Source: Chitinophaga pinensis (lineage in GTDB: Bacteria > Bacteroidota > Bacteroidia > M30B66). Taken from it: a stretch of 7,940 nucleotides of DNA. Below the pieces are notes generated by a model. That model made no database searches, was not told the origin of the DNA, and worked only from the letters and a program-made list of their open reading frames with translations. A program made the position numbers and the translations under genes. Shown piece after piece: positions 1 to 7,777 of the stretch; position 1 is the first letter of the stretch; every line of letters starts with the position of its first letter. The DNA is taken from contig CALQJV010000042.1 of assembly GCA_943330985.1 (NCBI GenBank), positions 1-7,940 on the forward strand, read 5' to 3'.

Positions 1-2077
1 AAACATTTAATCCTTGCGCTTGGAGGTTTTGTATAAATTCAAGTTTGTCGGTGGGGCTTTGCTTAAAAAACATGTTATCCTGATCGAACCAAGTGCTTAA
101 TTGAAATCGGTCGGCATCATGGTCACCACTTAATAGATAGAGTTTGTATTTCTTTCGGAGATTCAAAAATAATGTGGAGAGATCTTCCCGATATTGATGT
201 TTTAGAGAGTAGAATCCGATATCCTCCCCATCAATAGTTAAATAAATTCGAGTAGTATTTGAAGCATCTTTATACTTCACTTGCGAAGTAAAATCGGAGG
301 ATCCCAATTGAATAGACATTCCATCCACAACACCTTGGATTCCCTTTCCGGGAAACTCTTTAAAATCGACAACCCTTCGATTGAATTTGCCCTTATAAAT
401 TTCAGATAGATTTCGACTTAGTGGATGCGTAGATTGAAGACTTAGCGAATAAATGGCTTCAATTTCAGATTTAGATAGATGTCTTCCTTTGTAAACAAGT
501 TCAGCATTCCGGCTGTATGTAATTGTCCCTGTTTTATCAAAAACTAAGACATCTGCTCGAATCAATTTATCAATTACGAATGCATTTTTCAGGAAGAACC
601 CATTGGCCCCAAGTATGCGTAAAACATTACCATTGGTAAACGTTGAGGCTAAGAGTAAAATGCAAGGGCAAGCAACAATAAGTATTGTCGTAACAGCATT
701 CATCATGCGATTTATGTCGCCCATGTATAACCAGTATGAAGCGCTGGCAAGTGCAATGAAGAAAATACCTAAAGTAAAATATTGGTTAATGGTGTTCTCT
801 AATGAAGCCTTTTGTTTTTCTGCATCATCTTTTCGAAATGCTGGATTATTCCATAGTTGAGTAAGATAACTTTGATCGACGGTTTTGACTACTTCCAACT
901 GAATGCTTGAACCCGATTGTCGACCACCTGCATAAACAATATCTCCGATTTTTTGAGCAATAGGATTTGCTTCACCCGTAACAAAACTATAATCGATATT
1001 TGCTTCTCCCTCAATAATTTTGGAGTCGGCAGGAATAATTTCCTGATTGCGAATTTCTATCCGCATTCCTTTTTGCAGATTGCTGGCTAAAATTTGTTCT
1101 TCACCCTTGGGAGTAAATACTTTAATTGCAATGGGAAAATATGATTTATAATCGCGATCGAATGCGAGTGTTTCAAAAGTTCTGTTTTGAAATGCTCTTC
1201 CAATAAGCATAAAAAACACAATACCCGACATTGAATCTAGATAGCCCGGTCCAGTTCCGCTAACAATTTCATAAACACTTCGAAGAAATGTCATCAAAAT
1301 GGCAACTGCAATTGGCAAATCGATATTCAAATGTTTTGCGCGTAAAGCACCAAGTGCGGAAATGAAAAAGTCGCGACTCGCAAATAGTAAAACAGGAAGA
1401 GCAAGGCCAAGATTCAACCAACTGAAAGTTTTCTGTAATGCTGCTTGCCCCGCCAATTCTCCAATAGAGAAATACTCGGGGAAGCTCAACATCATGATGT
1501 TTCCAAAGCAAAAACCCGCAACACCTATTTTGTACCAAGCCGACCTATCACTTTTCTTGGATTTATTTTCATCAATATCGCTTAAATTAAATTGGGGTTT
1601 ATAACCAATCATTGCCATTCTTTCAGCAACCATACTTAAGCTCACTTCTTTCTCTTTAAATACAACGGTAACCTCACGTTTGGGGAAATTTACCGATGAG
1701 CTTAAAATTCCGGATTCGATTTTTTGAAGATTTTCAAGAAGCCAAATACAGGAAGTACAATGAATAGTTGGAACAAAGAAGGTAACATGCGCTTGGTCTC
1801 CATCCGAAAAATGAATCAGTTTTCTACGCAGTTCATCTTGGTTTAAAAAATCAAAGGCCCCTTGAAACTGAATTTGTTCGGGCGAAATTCCTGCCGATTG
1901 ATTAAAGGAATAATAACTACAAAGGTTGTTTTCATTTAAGATTTCGAAAACCAACCGACAACCATCACAACAAAAAATTTTATCTCCGAACTTTTCATCG
2001 CCATTACTGCATTTTTCGCCACAATGATAACAATACAACTCTGACTGCTGGCTAATTTTCTGGTTACTAACGATCAT
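1..2077 (-). CDS. ccoI: CcoI/FixI-type copper-translocating P-type ATPase (3' end outside window)
   Basis: This is an inner-membrane P1B-type ATPase, probably exporting copper from the cytoplasm for maturation of cbb3-type cytochrome oxidase. About 692 codons are visible. An N-terminal cysteine cluster (C16, C19, C23, C36, C37, C40) matches the metal-binding domain placed before CcoI-type ATPases. A degenerate HMA domain follows, with CTSC at 107-110. Hydrophobic helices lie near 180-203, 215-237, 248-269, 278-293, 434-455 and 459-480, the last carrying the CPC metal site (468-470). The actuator loop reads TGEA (367-370) where TGES is usual. The phosphorylation motif DKTGT starts at D514, and the nucleotide-domain HP is at 551-552. 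The hinge GDGxND motif and last helices, roughly 100 residues, lie beyond base 1. The ATG at 2077 is the first possible start, since an in-frame TGA lies just upstream. The gene follows the hemerythrin-like gene by 15 nt, so the two are probably cotranscribed. Family assignment is firm; the copper/cbb3 role is inferred from the family. Confidence 0.9.
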   Translation of the reverse strand, partial: MIVSNQKISQQSELYCYHCGEKCSNGDEKFGDKIFCCDGCRLVFEILNENNLCSYYSFNQSAGISPEQIQFQGAFDFLNQDELRRKLIHFSDGDQAHVTFFVPTIHCTSCIWLLENLQKIESGILSSSVNFPKREVTVVFKEKEVSLSMVAERMAMIGYKPQFNLSDIDENKSKKSDRSAWYKIGVAGFCFGNIMMLSFPEYFSIGELAGQAALQKTFSWLNLGLALPVLLFASRDFFISALGALRAKHLNIDLPIAVAILMTFLRSVYEIVSGTGPGYLDSMSGIVFFMLIGRAFQNRTFETLAFDRDYKSYFPIAIKVFTPKGEEQILASNLQKGMRIEIRNQEIIPADSKIIEGEANIDYSFVTGEANPIAQKIGDIVYAGGRQSGSSIQLEVVKTVDQSYLTQLWNNPAFRKDDAEKQKASLENTINQYFTLGIFFIALASASYWLYMGDINRMMNAVTTILIVACPCILLLASTFTNGNVLRILGANGFFLKNAFVIDKLIRADVLVFDKTGTITYSRNAELVYKGRHLSKSEIEAIYSLSLQSTHPLSRNLSEIYKGKFNRRVVDFKEFPGKGIQGVVDGMSIQLGSSDFTSQVKYKDASNTTRIYLTIDGEDIGFYSLKHQYREDLSTLFLNLRKKYKLYLLSGDHDADRFQLSTWFDQDNMFFKQSPTDKLEFIQNLQAQGLNV

Positions 2078-2092
2078 GATTCATCTGGCAAA

Positions 2093-2683
2093 TTAGTCGT
2101 CGTTACTTTTATTCACATTGCCAATCATTGCCATGCTACTTAACTCTAAAACTTCCAATTCAAGCGCTAATAGTTTGGGGAATAATGTGTCTTTTTCCCT
2201 GTTTAGATTATTGGTACATTCTTCAATAAATTCTTTTAATTCAACAAAACATAACTTGAGTAGTTCGTCTGAAATGGAAGGCGCTTTGAAATTTTTGGTA
2301 AGGCCTTTCAGTGAATGCATAAGAGCTTCAACATGAGAATGCTCTTCCTTGATACCTCGAATACTACTTTCTAATAATTTAACATTCAGAAATCGTATCG
2401 GATTGGGTTGAACTTTAACGTCCAAGAGCTTTCTAATAAATGGAAACAGGCTTTCTTCTTCTTGAGAAATTAAGCGACTTATTTTGAGATCTATTTGTTC
2501 TAGCAACGAAATTAAATCTCGGATTTCGGGAGCAATATCTGGATTGCTTAAGTATGCTGATTTGAAATTTCGAATCATTAAATTAAGCATCGCCTTAGAA
2601 AAAGCATGATGTCGTCCCTCAATGAAATCGAGTAAATCGGCTTCCCGAATTGCATTAAAATCTATATGTTCAAAATGATTCAT
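2093..2683 (-). CDS. Hemerythrin/RIC (YtfE-ScdA)-like helical protein with a degraded iron site
   Basis: A 196-residue soluble, mostly helical protein without a signal peptide or membrane segment. Its layout resembles the C-terminal hemerythrin domain of RIC/YtfE iron-cluster repair proteins: an early HHAF (H25, H26), then EEESLFP (75-81), then EEH (113-115), then REKDTLFP (162-169). The two E-x3-LFP repeats and the EH motif make the relationship credible. By hand alignment to E. coli YtfE from memory, H84 matches H25 or H26, E133 matches E75, H160 matches H115 and E208 matches E163. H105, H129 and H204 instead fall on Y44, L71 and N159. It may therefore bind iron poorly, bind another metal, or act as a sensor or scaffold. 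The N-terminal ScdA domain of full RIC proteins is absent. The gene is first in a probable operon with ccoI, behind an FNR-like palindrome, which suggests a role in low-oxygen or nitric-oxide physiology. The ATG at 2683 has no obvious Shine-Dalgarno, as is common in Bacteroidota. Confidence 0.75.
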   Translation of the reverse strand: MNHFEHIDFNAIREADLLDFIEGRHHAFSKAMLNLMIRNFKSAYLSNPDIAPEIRDLISLLEQIDLKISRLISQEEESLFPFIRKLLDVKVQPNPIRFLNVKLLESSIRGIKEEHSHVEALMHSLKGLTKNFKAPSISDELLKLCFVELKEFIEECTNNLNREKDTLFPKLLALELEVLELSSMAMIGNVNKSNDD

Positions 2684-2725
2684 AGATAAAACCTCTAGTT
2701 TTCAAAGGTTTCTCTATTTCGAAGA

Positions 2726-2733
2726 ATAAAATA
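2726..2733 (-). promoter_or_regulatory. Possible -7 element of the hemerythrin-like/ccoI operon
   Basis: Read on the minus strand this is TATTTTAT, a partial match to the Bacteroidota consensus TAnnTTTG. It would place transcription start near 2720, leaving a leader of about 37 nt, with the FNR-like palindrome centred about 41 nt upstream. That is the classic position for FNR-type activation. The match is weak on its own; the spacing is the main support. Confidence 0.35.
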
Positions 2734-2754
2734 TGATGTGTCTTAGCCTTTCAC

Positions 2755-2768
2755 ATGATATATATCAT
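2755..2768 (-). promoter_or_regulatory. FNR-box-like palindrome upstream of the hemerythrin-like/ccoI operon
   Basis: The sequence ATGATATATATCAT is a perfect 14-bp inverted repeat. It fits the FNR consensus TTGAT-N4-ATCAA except for the outermost base on each side, and keeps TGAT and ATCA at the right spacing. It lies 71 nt upstream of the hemerythrin-like start codon and two bases beyond the terminator of the preceding unit. The window also encodes the helix-turn-helix of a Crp/Fnr regulator on the same strand (7778-7940), a plausible binder. Confidence 0.6.
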
Positions 2769-2770
2769 TA

Positions 2771-2807
2771 AAAAGCCGCCCCAGATTATACATCCAAGGC
2801 GGCTTTT
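2771..2807 (-). terminator. Rho-independent terminator after the FG-GAP gene
   Basis: A perfect 10-bp stem (AAAAGCCGCC at 2771-2780 with GGCGGCTTTT at 2798-2807) encloses a 17-nt loop. On the minus strand the stem ends in a run of five T. It starts 19 bases after the FG-GAP stop codon, so it should end the cytochrome/FG-GAP transcript and isolate it from the hemerythrin-like/ccoI unit. The symmetry could also work on the plus strand, but no plus-strand gene is seen there. Confidence 0.85.
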
Positions 2808-2825
2808 AAAATTTTGTTTATTTTT

Positions 2826-5693
2826 TTATTGAATCACAAGGCGATGCACTGAGTTTGATTTTTCGTTTGCAACGCGAAGCAAATAAATACCCGCAGGCAC
2901 TTCTTCAATTCCGAAAGTTCCAGATTGTGAAATAGTTTGATTCTTAATAACACGACCTGCTGCATCCATCAATGTTAAGTTGTTGTTTGCGTATTCGGTT
3001 TTAACACTGATAAATTTATCAGCTGGATTTGGATAAATACCAACGAACGCATTCATGTTATCAGAGATAGATGTAGTGTTATCAACAACCACATTCACCG
3101 CGCGAACATCGCTTGAGCAATAAACTGGGGCTTCTTCCACTTGAATATTGTAGAAATAAAAATAATACTGATTTCCGTATTGATTGCTAGTAATGGAAAC
3201 CAGATCACCAATTAAATATGGATAAACGATTAAGGTTCCACTATTTTCACGCTGTAAACGTGGGCTGATTTGTCCAAGTAATGTTTGATTAAATGCTGCA
3301 TCCGTCAATAAATAATAACCTGTTCCTACAGATAGGCTAAAATTGAGAGTAACAATATTAGCTCCACTTACCAAGGTCGAAGTAACTGTATTTAGTAGCG
3401 TACCACTAGCTGAAAACATATCAAACTTTCGAGCTCCCGGAGTATCTGTGTAAACGGTGAAAGAACGTAAAGTACAAGGTGTATTTACATTGAAATAAAC
3501 TTTAGAATTGGTTGTAGTCGCTCCAAATTGATTGGTAGTTAATGGAGCTGCCAATCCACCATTTACAATTCCACCACCATAAGAACCAACATTAACTGCG
3601 TAATAAGTAGTATTTGTAGATAAAACCGGAGTTCCGAATGCGCTTCCTGTTCCGAGTAAATTACCTCCTGGAGCATCATACCACTGAATGCTATCTCCAA
3701 TTGCAACTAAAGATGCTGCTCCTGGGGTTGAAAGAAATACATCATCGGCTGCAGGGATTGTTGGTGTTAATTCAACCACTTCAATTGAAGTAGATGAAAA
3801 TGTTGCGCATGATCCTTGAATAGAAAGTGAGTAAGAACCCGATTGATCAACTGTGATTGAATTTGAACCAGTTGCTCCATTGCTCCAAGCATACCCATTT
3901 AAACCTGTTGGTGCCGAAATTACAACCGAACCACCATTACAGAATGTTGTTTCGCCAATAGCAGCGATACTTGGAGTTTCATCGGGAGAAAGTGTAACGG
4001 CAATTGTTTTTGAAACAGATGCGCATGCTGTATTTCCAACTGGAGAAACGCGGACATTGTATTCTCCCATAGTTGCAACCTGAATGGTTTGCGATGTTTC
4101 GCCAGTTGACCATAAATACTCATATCCTTGAGGCGCGTTCAATTGAAGATTTTGTCCTTGACATAATACCAATGAGGTTGGAGAAGTAATAATTGCTTCT
4201 GGAGCAATACAAATACTTTCAATTACCGAAATAAATTGATCAACTTGAGGAGATTCAATAACTTGTCTTGCACCTGATGGCCATTTAATAACAACGGAAT
4301 CAATTTCTGTAGCAGAGCCAATTCCAAAGTGTAATATCGAGGAATTTACTGTTCCATAACTTTCACCTGCACGAACTTCGCGCATTTGTACTCCCCAACT
4401 TCCATAAATCATTGCTTTTGCGCCCAATGCGCCTTTGTTGCTTGCAGTACCTTGTAAATCCAAATTTAAGAAATGTGTGTTGGCATTAGAATTATTTAAC
4501 CAAATAACATCATTTACTGAAGAAGGTGTAGTATAAATGTTTGCATAACTTGCATAAACATCAACCAATCCATCGTGGTTTAAGTCTCCAATTGAAAACG
4601 ATTCCATGTTATTGTTGTCGAATGTTCCATTAATGCGGGAGAATGTGCTATTGCCATTGTTGTGGTAGAATCTAGAAGAACTTCCAGATACTAGAATGTC
4701 CATATAGCCATCGTTATCAAAATCTTCCATAACAGATTCAATCGGAGTAATGTCAGATAGTACAACACCTGCAGTAGCTGAAATGTCGGTGTAGTGACCA
4801 GTTCCATCGTTGCGCATTATTTGGCTTTCGTGGTCGTGGTTGGTTAATAAAAGATCTAAATCTGCATCATTATCGATATCCCCGAAACTGGCAGTCCATG
4901 TTTGCCACGCGATGTTAATTCCGTATGCTGCAGCATTTTCAGTGTAGGTGCCATCTCCGTTATTCACAAACATTACGTTCACACGCCGAGGATCAGAACC
5001 ATCCGAAGTTGTTGAACTTTGGCGGCATTTAGCAATGTATAAGTCTAAATCTCCATCGTTATCGAAATCAGTCCAAACACTACCGTAGTTTCCAGAATCC
5101 ATCGGGTCACCACCAATATTTCCTGGATGCAATGTAAAATTAATAGTTGTGGTAGAAGGAACTAAATTCCCAGCACCATCATTGATATAAATATGAGCCG
5201 GAGCATTATCATCGCAAGCAAAAAGATCTTCCCAACCATCGTTGTTAAAATCGGCGAACGTGCAATTTTGAACAAAATAGCTACCAGCTAGAGTTACTAA
5301 TGTACCTGTAAGTCCATCGTTATTAATCATCATGATTTTGCAAGATGAACCTGCTCCTCCTACGATGTCTTTGTACCCATTGTGGTCAACATCGGCAACA
5401 CACATTGCCCAAGCCCAGCCGTTAGAACCACTAAAATCACCAAAGTAACGTGTCTCGAATGTTTGGTTGGTTTTCTGAACCTCAACGTAAACAGATTTTC
5501 CGTTCTTTAAACGAATGATGTCATCTAGACCATCGTTGTTCCAATCAACAATTGTTGTAGGGCAACCACTATTGAAAGCAGCTGTAGTTAATCTGGAATT
5601 GGCATTCTGGAATTGAAATTGAGCATTAAGATTACCGTTCCCCAATAAAAAAACTAGTAAAATAGCAGTAAAGCCGAGTAGATTTTTTTTCAT
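2826..5693 (-). CDS. Secreted FG-GAP/VCBS and ASPIC-UnbV repeat protein with T9SS sorting domain
   Basis: A 955-residue exported protein. A signal peptide covers about residues 1-24 (MKKN, a hydrophobic stretch, then LNAQ). Seven calcium-loop-like FG-GAP/VCBS motifs of the form DxDxDGxxD start near D50, D101, D148, D209, D272, D324 and D370, enough for a beta-propeller; the fifth has Ala for the Gly. An ASPIC/UnbV domain follows at about 412-493. Two PKD/Ig-like modules (about 495-660), each with a W-S-x-G core, come next, then an Ig-like segment with QWYDAPGG and a beta-rich region. A T9SS type A sorting domain begins near YPNP (about 885) and runs to the C-terminus. The protein is expected on the cell surface or released, probably binding a ligand or partner; no catalytic motif is visible. 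The frame extends upstream to 5747, but the ATG at 5693 is chosen because it places the signal peptide at the N-terminus. It follows the cytochrome gene by 60 nt without a terminator, so cotranscription is likely. Confidence 0.9.
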   Translation of the reverse strand: MKKNLLGFTAILLVFLLGNGNLNAQFQFQNANSRLTTAAFNSGCPTTIVDWNNDGLDDIIRLKNGKSVYVEVQKTNQTFETRYFGDFSGSNGWAWAMCVADVDHNGYKDIVGGAGSSCKIMMINNDGLTGTLVTLAGSYFVQNCTFADFNNDGWEDLFACDDNAPAHIYINDGAGNLVPSTTTINFTLHPGNIGGDPMDSGNYGSVWTDFDNDGDLDLYIAKCRQSSTTSDGSDPRRVNVMFVNNGDGTYTENAAAYGINIAWQTWTASFGDIDNDADLDLLLTNHDHESQIMRNDGTGHYTDISATAGVVLSDITPIESVMEDFDNDGYMDILVSGSSSRFYHNNGNSTFSRINGTFDNNNMESFSIGDLNHDGLVDVYASYANIYTTPSSVNDVIWLNNSNANTHFLNLDLQGTASNKGALGAKAMIYGSWGVQMREVRAGESYGTVNSSILHFGIGSATEIDSVVIKWPSGARQVIESPQVDQFISVIESICIAPEAIITSPTSLVLCQGQNLQLNAPQGYEYLWSTGETSQTIQVATMGEYNVRVSPVGNTACASVSKTIAVTLSPDETPSIAAIGETTFCNGGSVVISAPTGLNGYAWSNGATGSNSITVDQSGSYSLSIQGSCATFSSTSIEVVELTPTIPAADDVFLSTPGAASLVAIGDSIQWYDAPGGNLLGTGSAFGTPVLSTNTTYYAVNVGSYGGGIVNGGLAAPLTTNQFGATTTNSKVYFNVNTPCTLRSFTVYTDTPGARKFDMFSASGTLLNTVTSTLVSGANIVTLNFSLSVGTGYYLLTDAAFNQTLLGQISPRLQRENSGTLIVYPYLIGDLVSITSNQYGNQYYFYFYNIQVEEAPVYCSSDVRAVNVVVDNTTSISDNMNAFVGIYPNPADKFISVKTEYANNNLTLMDAAGRVIKNQTISQSGTFGIEEVPAGIYLLRVANEKSNSVHRLVIQ

Positions 5694-5753
5694 AAAAAAT
5701 TTAATTGTGATGGAATTGTGAATTACAAATGTGCAGAAAAATTTCAAATAAAA

Positions 5754-7697
5754 TTAAGGTGTGTTTATTAATATTCTCTTATTATATAGCTTCCCTCGTG
5801 ATTCAACCTGCAATATGTATACTCCTGAAGCACTAGGCAGATTTATGTGCCATAAATTGGAAGCCGTTTTGCTCCATGAAACAGGCATTTCTTGTCCTGA
5901 TATAGAGTATAGTTTTATCGAGTCAGGCTTGTTTGAGAATTGCATATTCATTCCCGAATTAACTAAGACAGGATTCGGATAAAAAACAGGCGGTTTAACT
6001 CGAAGAGCATCCGTGCTGAGCGGGTTTGAAATATTCAATAAACTATCTCCTGCAACTAAGATGGGTTTGTTATCTGAAGCATCAAACATGCTTAAGAAAT
6101 TCGAAATTTCGGGAGCATCTAACAAGCGCATCTCTGAAAGCCAAGCTGGTGGTACGGTTTGATAATACACTTTGGCTGTAACATTTAATGCTCCAGCATA
6201 TCCATTAAGTCCAATTTTATAATGAACAATGTCTTTTCCTGTTCCTTGAGTAGATCCGGAGCGATTAAAATCTAAATCGTTTTCCGCATCTCCTACTATG
6301 CGCATTGTATCATAAGAGGCATGTTGGTTTGTAAAACCCAATGGAGGCAGGCGATTGTCTTTCAAATACATGTTGGCGCGTTCGAGCACGGTAGTGAAAT
6401 TCCCATTTACATCACCCATGTTCATTTCATAAATCTGAACCTGATTGGGCGATCGAATTACATCGTGATGTGGCTCAACCACGCCACCATAATTTAAAAT
6501 CTCTCCATCGCTTCCAAAACTCCCAGAAGTAAAAAGGGTTTCCCCAGTCTCTGTAGTCACTTTAAATTCTACAAATGCTCTACGGGAAGGATAACCACTT
6601 GGAAATTTGTGCCCCGATTTATTGGTAAGCATCAATTCAAAACTTAAACTGTCATTCGAAAATTCTGGAAAAGAGATTTCTGCATTTAACGTATTGTAGC
6701 GTAAATTTCTAGTAATAGCAGCCAATGTAGAATCAAAGTTTGCATCGTTTGCGTTAACTCCTAGTGCAGTTTTATTTCGTTTAATTAAATCGACCATGAA
6801 ACTATTAGCTCCAGCAAAAGAGTGAAGATTGAAAGGACTTCTTCCTTGCAATGCCGTGTAACCAACAGCAATTTTTACTGGGTCTTCAATTTGCGGCATA
6901 TGACATGTTTGGCAGGTTGTGCCTTGAGCTGGATATGACGAATTGAGCCATTCGTGGAAGGTCGCTTGTTCTACAAAACTATTTCCGGTTGGATTGCCTT
7001 CTAAATCAACGGTATTTGAAATTAATGTATGACATGGTGAGCAAAAACGTCCTTGGCTAACATGGTCGCTGTATGTTGGTGTAAAATTCACATACAATTG
7101 CATGGGTCCAGCCATTGGATTCACAAATGGACCGTAAGCAACGCGATTGGTATCGTATGGAATATCGCCAGTGAAACGATTGCCCAATCCGTTTTGCCCA
7201 ATGGCATGACAACCTAAACAACCTACCCCAGACAAGCCTAAAGAATCAGTTTGCAGGTCTTCGAGTGAATAATGATCGGCTCCTTTATAAAAAGCAGCGA
7301 AATGCCCCATAGGTGCATGGCAGGACGTACACAAATTTTGAAGTTCGTTAGCATGTCCAGGATTCGTCATTACTTCCTGACGAACTTTTGCTTTCCATAA
7401 AGGATCAACACCCGCCAATCCCATCATGGAAGTTTCCCAATCATCGAAAAGGTTGATATCGATTCCATCTAAAGTAACGTTCGCATTGCCTTGTGGATCA
7501 TATCCATGACAACCCTTGCAGCGACTTGCAGGTAAAAATATAGCCGTTGTGTCAATGTTACGGGTGTGAAGCTCAAGCAATGCTTTTAAGTGCTTCGCCT
7601 TGATAGAATCCGCTTCTGGCTGACTTTCTTTACCAGATAAAGATGCTGCAGCAATGACCAACAAAAGAATTGATGTTACTATAAGTATGCGTTTCAT
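5754..7697 (-). CDS. Secreted pentaheme c-type cytochrome with T9SS sorting domain
   Basis: A 647-residue exported multiheme cytochrome. An N-terminal signal peptide (MKRILIV followed by a hydrophobic stretch to about residue 20) is followed by five CxxCH heme sites: C60-H64, C123-H127, C160-H164, C219-H223 and C262-H266. These are the only cysteines in the protein. All hemes lie in the first 270 residues. The C-terminal half is beta-rich and begins with SGHKFPSG (362-369), a motif often seen after the heme domain in multiheme cytochromes of the c554-like group. The last 80 or so residues (from PPVFYPNP, near 569) form a T9SS type A sorting domain ending in GVYILQV and KRILI. The expected location is the outer surface, implying electron transfer there or a surface redox enzyme; the substrate cannot be read from sequence. 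The ATG at 7697 is preferred to the adjacent in-frame TTG at 7700. The FG-GAP protein is encoded 60 nt downstream. An outer-membrane lipoprotein cysteine is absent, so attachment would rely on the T9SS. Confidence 0.9.
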   Translation of the reverse strand: MKRILIVTSILLLVIAAASLSGKESQPEADSIKAKHLKALLELHTRNIDTTAIFLPASRCKGCHGYDPQGNANVTLDGIDINLFDDWETSMMGLAGVDPLWKAKVRQEVMTNPGHANELQNLCTSCHAPMGHFAAFYKGADHYSLEDLQTDSLGLSGVGCLGCHAIGQNGLGNRFTGDIPYDTNRVAYGPFVNPMAGPMQLYVNFTPTYSDHVSQGRFCSPCHTLISNTVDLEGNPTGNSFVEQATFHEWLNSSYPAQGTTCQTCHMPQIEDPVKIAVGYTALQGRSPFNLHSFAGANSFMVDLIKRNKTALGVNANDANFDSTLAAITRNLRYNTLNAEISFPEFSNDSLSFELMLTNKSGHKFPSGYPSRRAFVEFKVTTETGETLFTSGSFGSDGEILNYGGVVEPHHDVIRSPNQVQIYEMNMGDVNGNFTTVLERANMYLKDNRLPPLGFTNQHASYDTMRIVGDAENDLDFNRSGSTQGTGKDIVHYKIGLNGYAGALNVTAKVYYQTVPPAWLSEMRLLDAPEISNFLSMFDASDNKPILVAGDSLLNISNPLSTDALRVKPPVFYPNPVLVNSGMNMQFSNKPDSIKLYSISGQEMPVSWSKTASNLWHINLPSASGVYILQVESRGKLYNKRILINTP

Positions 7698-7734
7698 CAA
7701 AAATGATTTTCCAAAAAGATGGCAATGTGAAACG

Positions 7735-7742
7735 CAAATTTA
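7735..7742 (-). promoter_or_regulatory. Likely Bacteroidota -7 promoter element of the cytochrome gene
   Basis: On the minus strand the sequence is TAAATTTG, a full match to the Bacteroidota TAnnTTTG element. A TTTGTTTG lies upstream (7754-7761) and could serve as the -33 TTG, although the 15-nt spacer is shorter than the usual 19 or so. Transcription would start near 7728, giving a leader of about 30 nt before the ATG at 7697. No terminator is seen between the regulator stop and this site, so readthrough from the regulator gene is also possible. Confidence 0.5.
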
Positions 7743-7777
7743 TCAATGATGTTCAAACAAACGCATTTAATTTAAAA

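Noticed and set aside
603..860. Plus-strand open frame opposite ccoI
   Set aside because: It is antisense to the conserved CPC and membrane region of the ATPase and has no recognisable domain; a shadow frame.
1269..1604. Open frames on both strands overlapping the ccoI membrane domain
   Set aside because: They lie in other frames of a well-conserved gene, and their translations show no family features.
2067..2084. ATG at 2084 as an alternative ccoI start
   Set aside because: It is in another frame and meets TAG after five codons.
3853..4123. Short open frames inside the PKD/Ig-like region of the FG-GAP gene
   Set aside because: They overlap repeated beta-domain coding sequence in other frames and lack any domain signature.
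5694..5747. Extension of the FG-GAP reading frame by 18 codons to a start at 5747
   Set aside because: The ATG at 5693 begins a standard signal peptide (MKKN plus hydrophobic core). The longer start would bury it and occupy most of the 60-nt gap.
5694..5753. Separate promoter for the FG-GAP gene (TTTG with a downstream TAAATTTT)
   Set aside because: The -7-like element would put the transcription start at or inside the start codon and its last base mismatches; cotranscription with the cytochrome gene is simpler.
5761..5982. Plus-strand open frame opposite the sorting domain of the cytochrome gene
   Set aside because: It is antisense to a clear T9SS sorting domain and has no independent support.
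7698..7700. TTG start codon just before the cytochrome ATG
   Set aside because: The ATG at 7697 directly follows it and is the more likely initiator; nothing favours the TTG.
7742..7750. ATCAATGAT as a second FNR box upstream of the cytochrome gene
   Set aside because: It is an odd-length inverted repeat with ATCA and TGAT facing the wrong way and no N4 spacer, and it overlaps the end of the promoter-like element.
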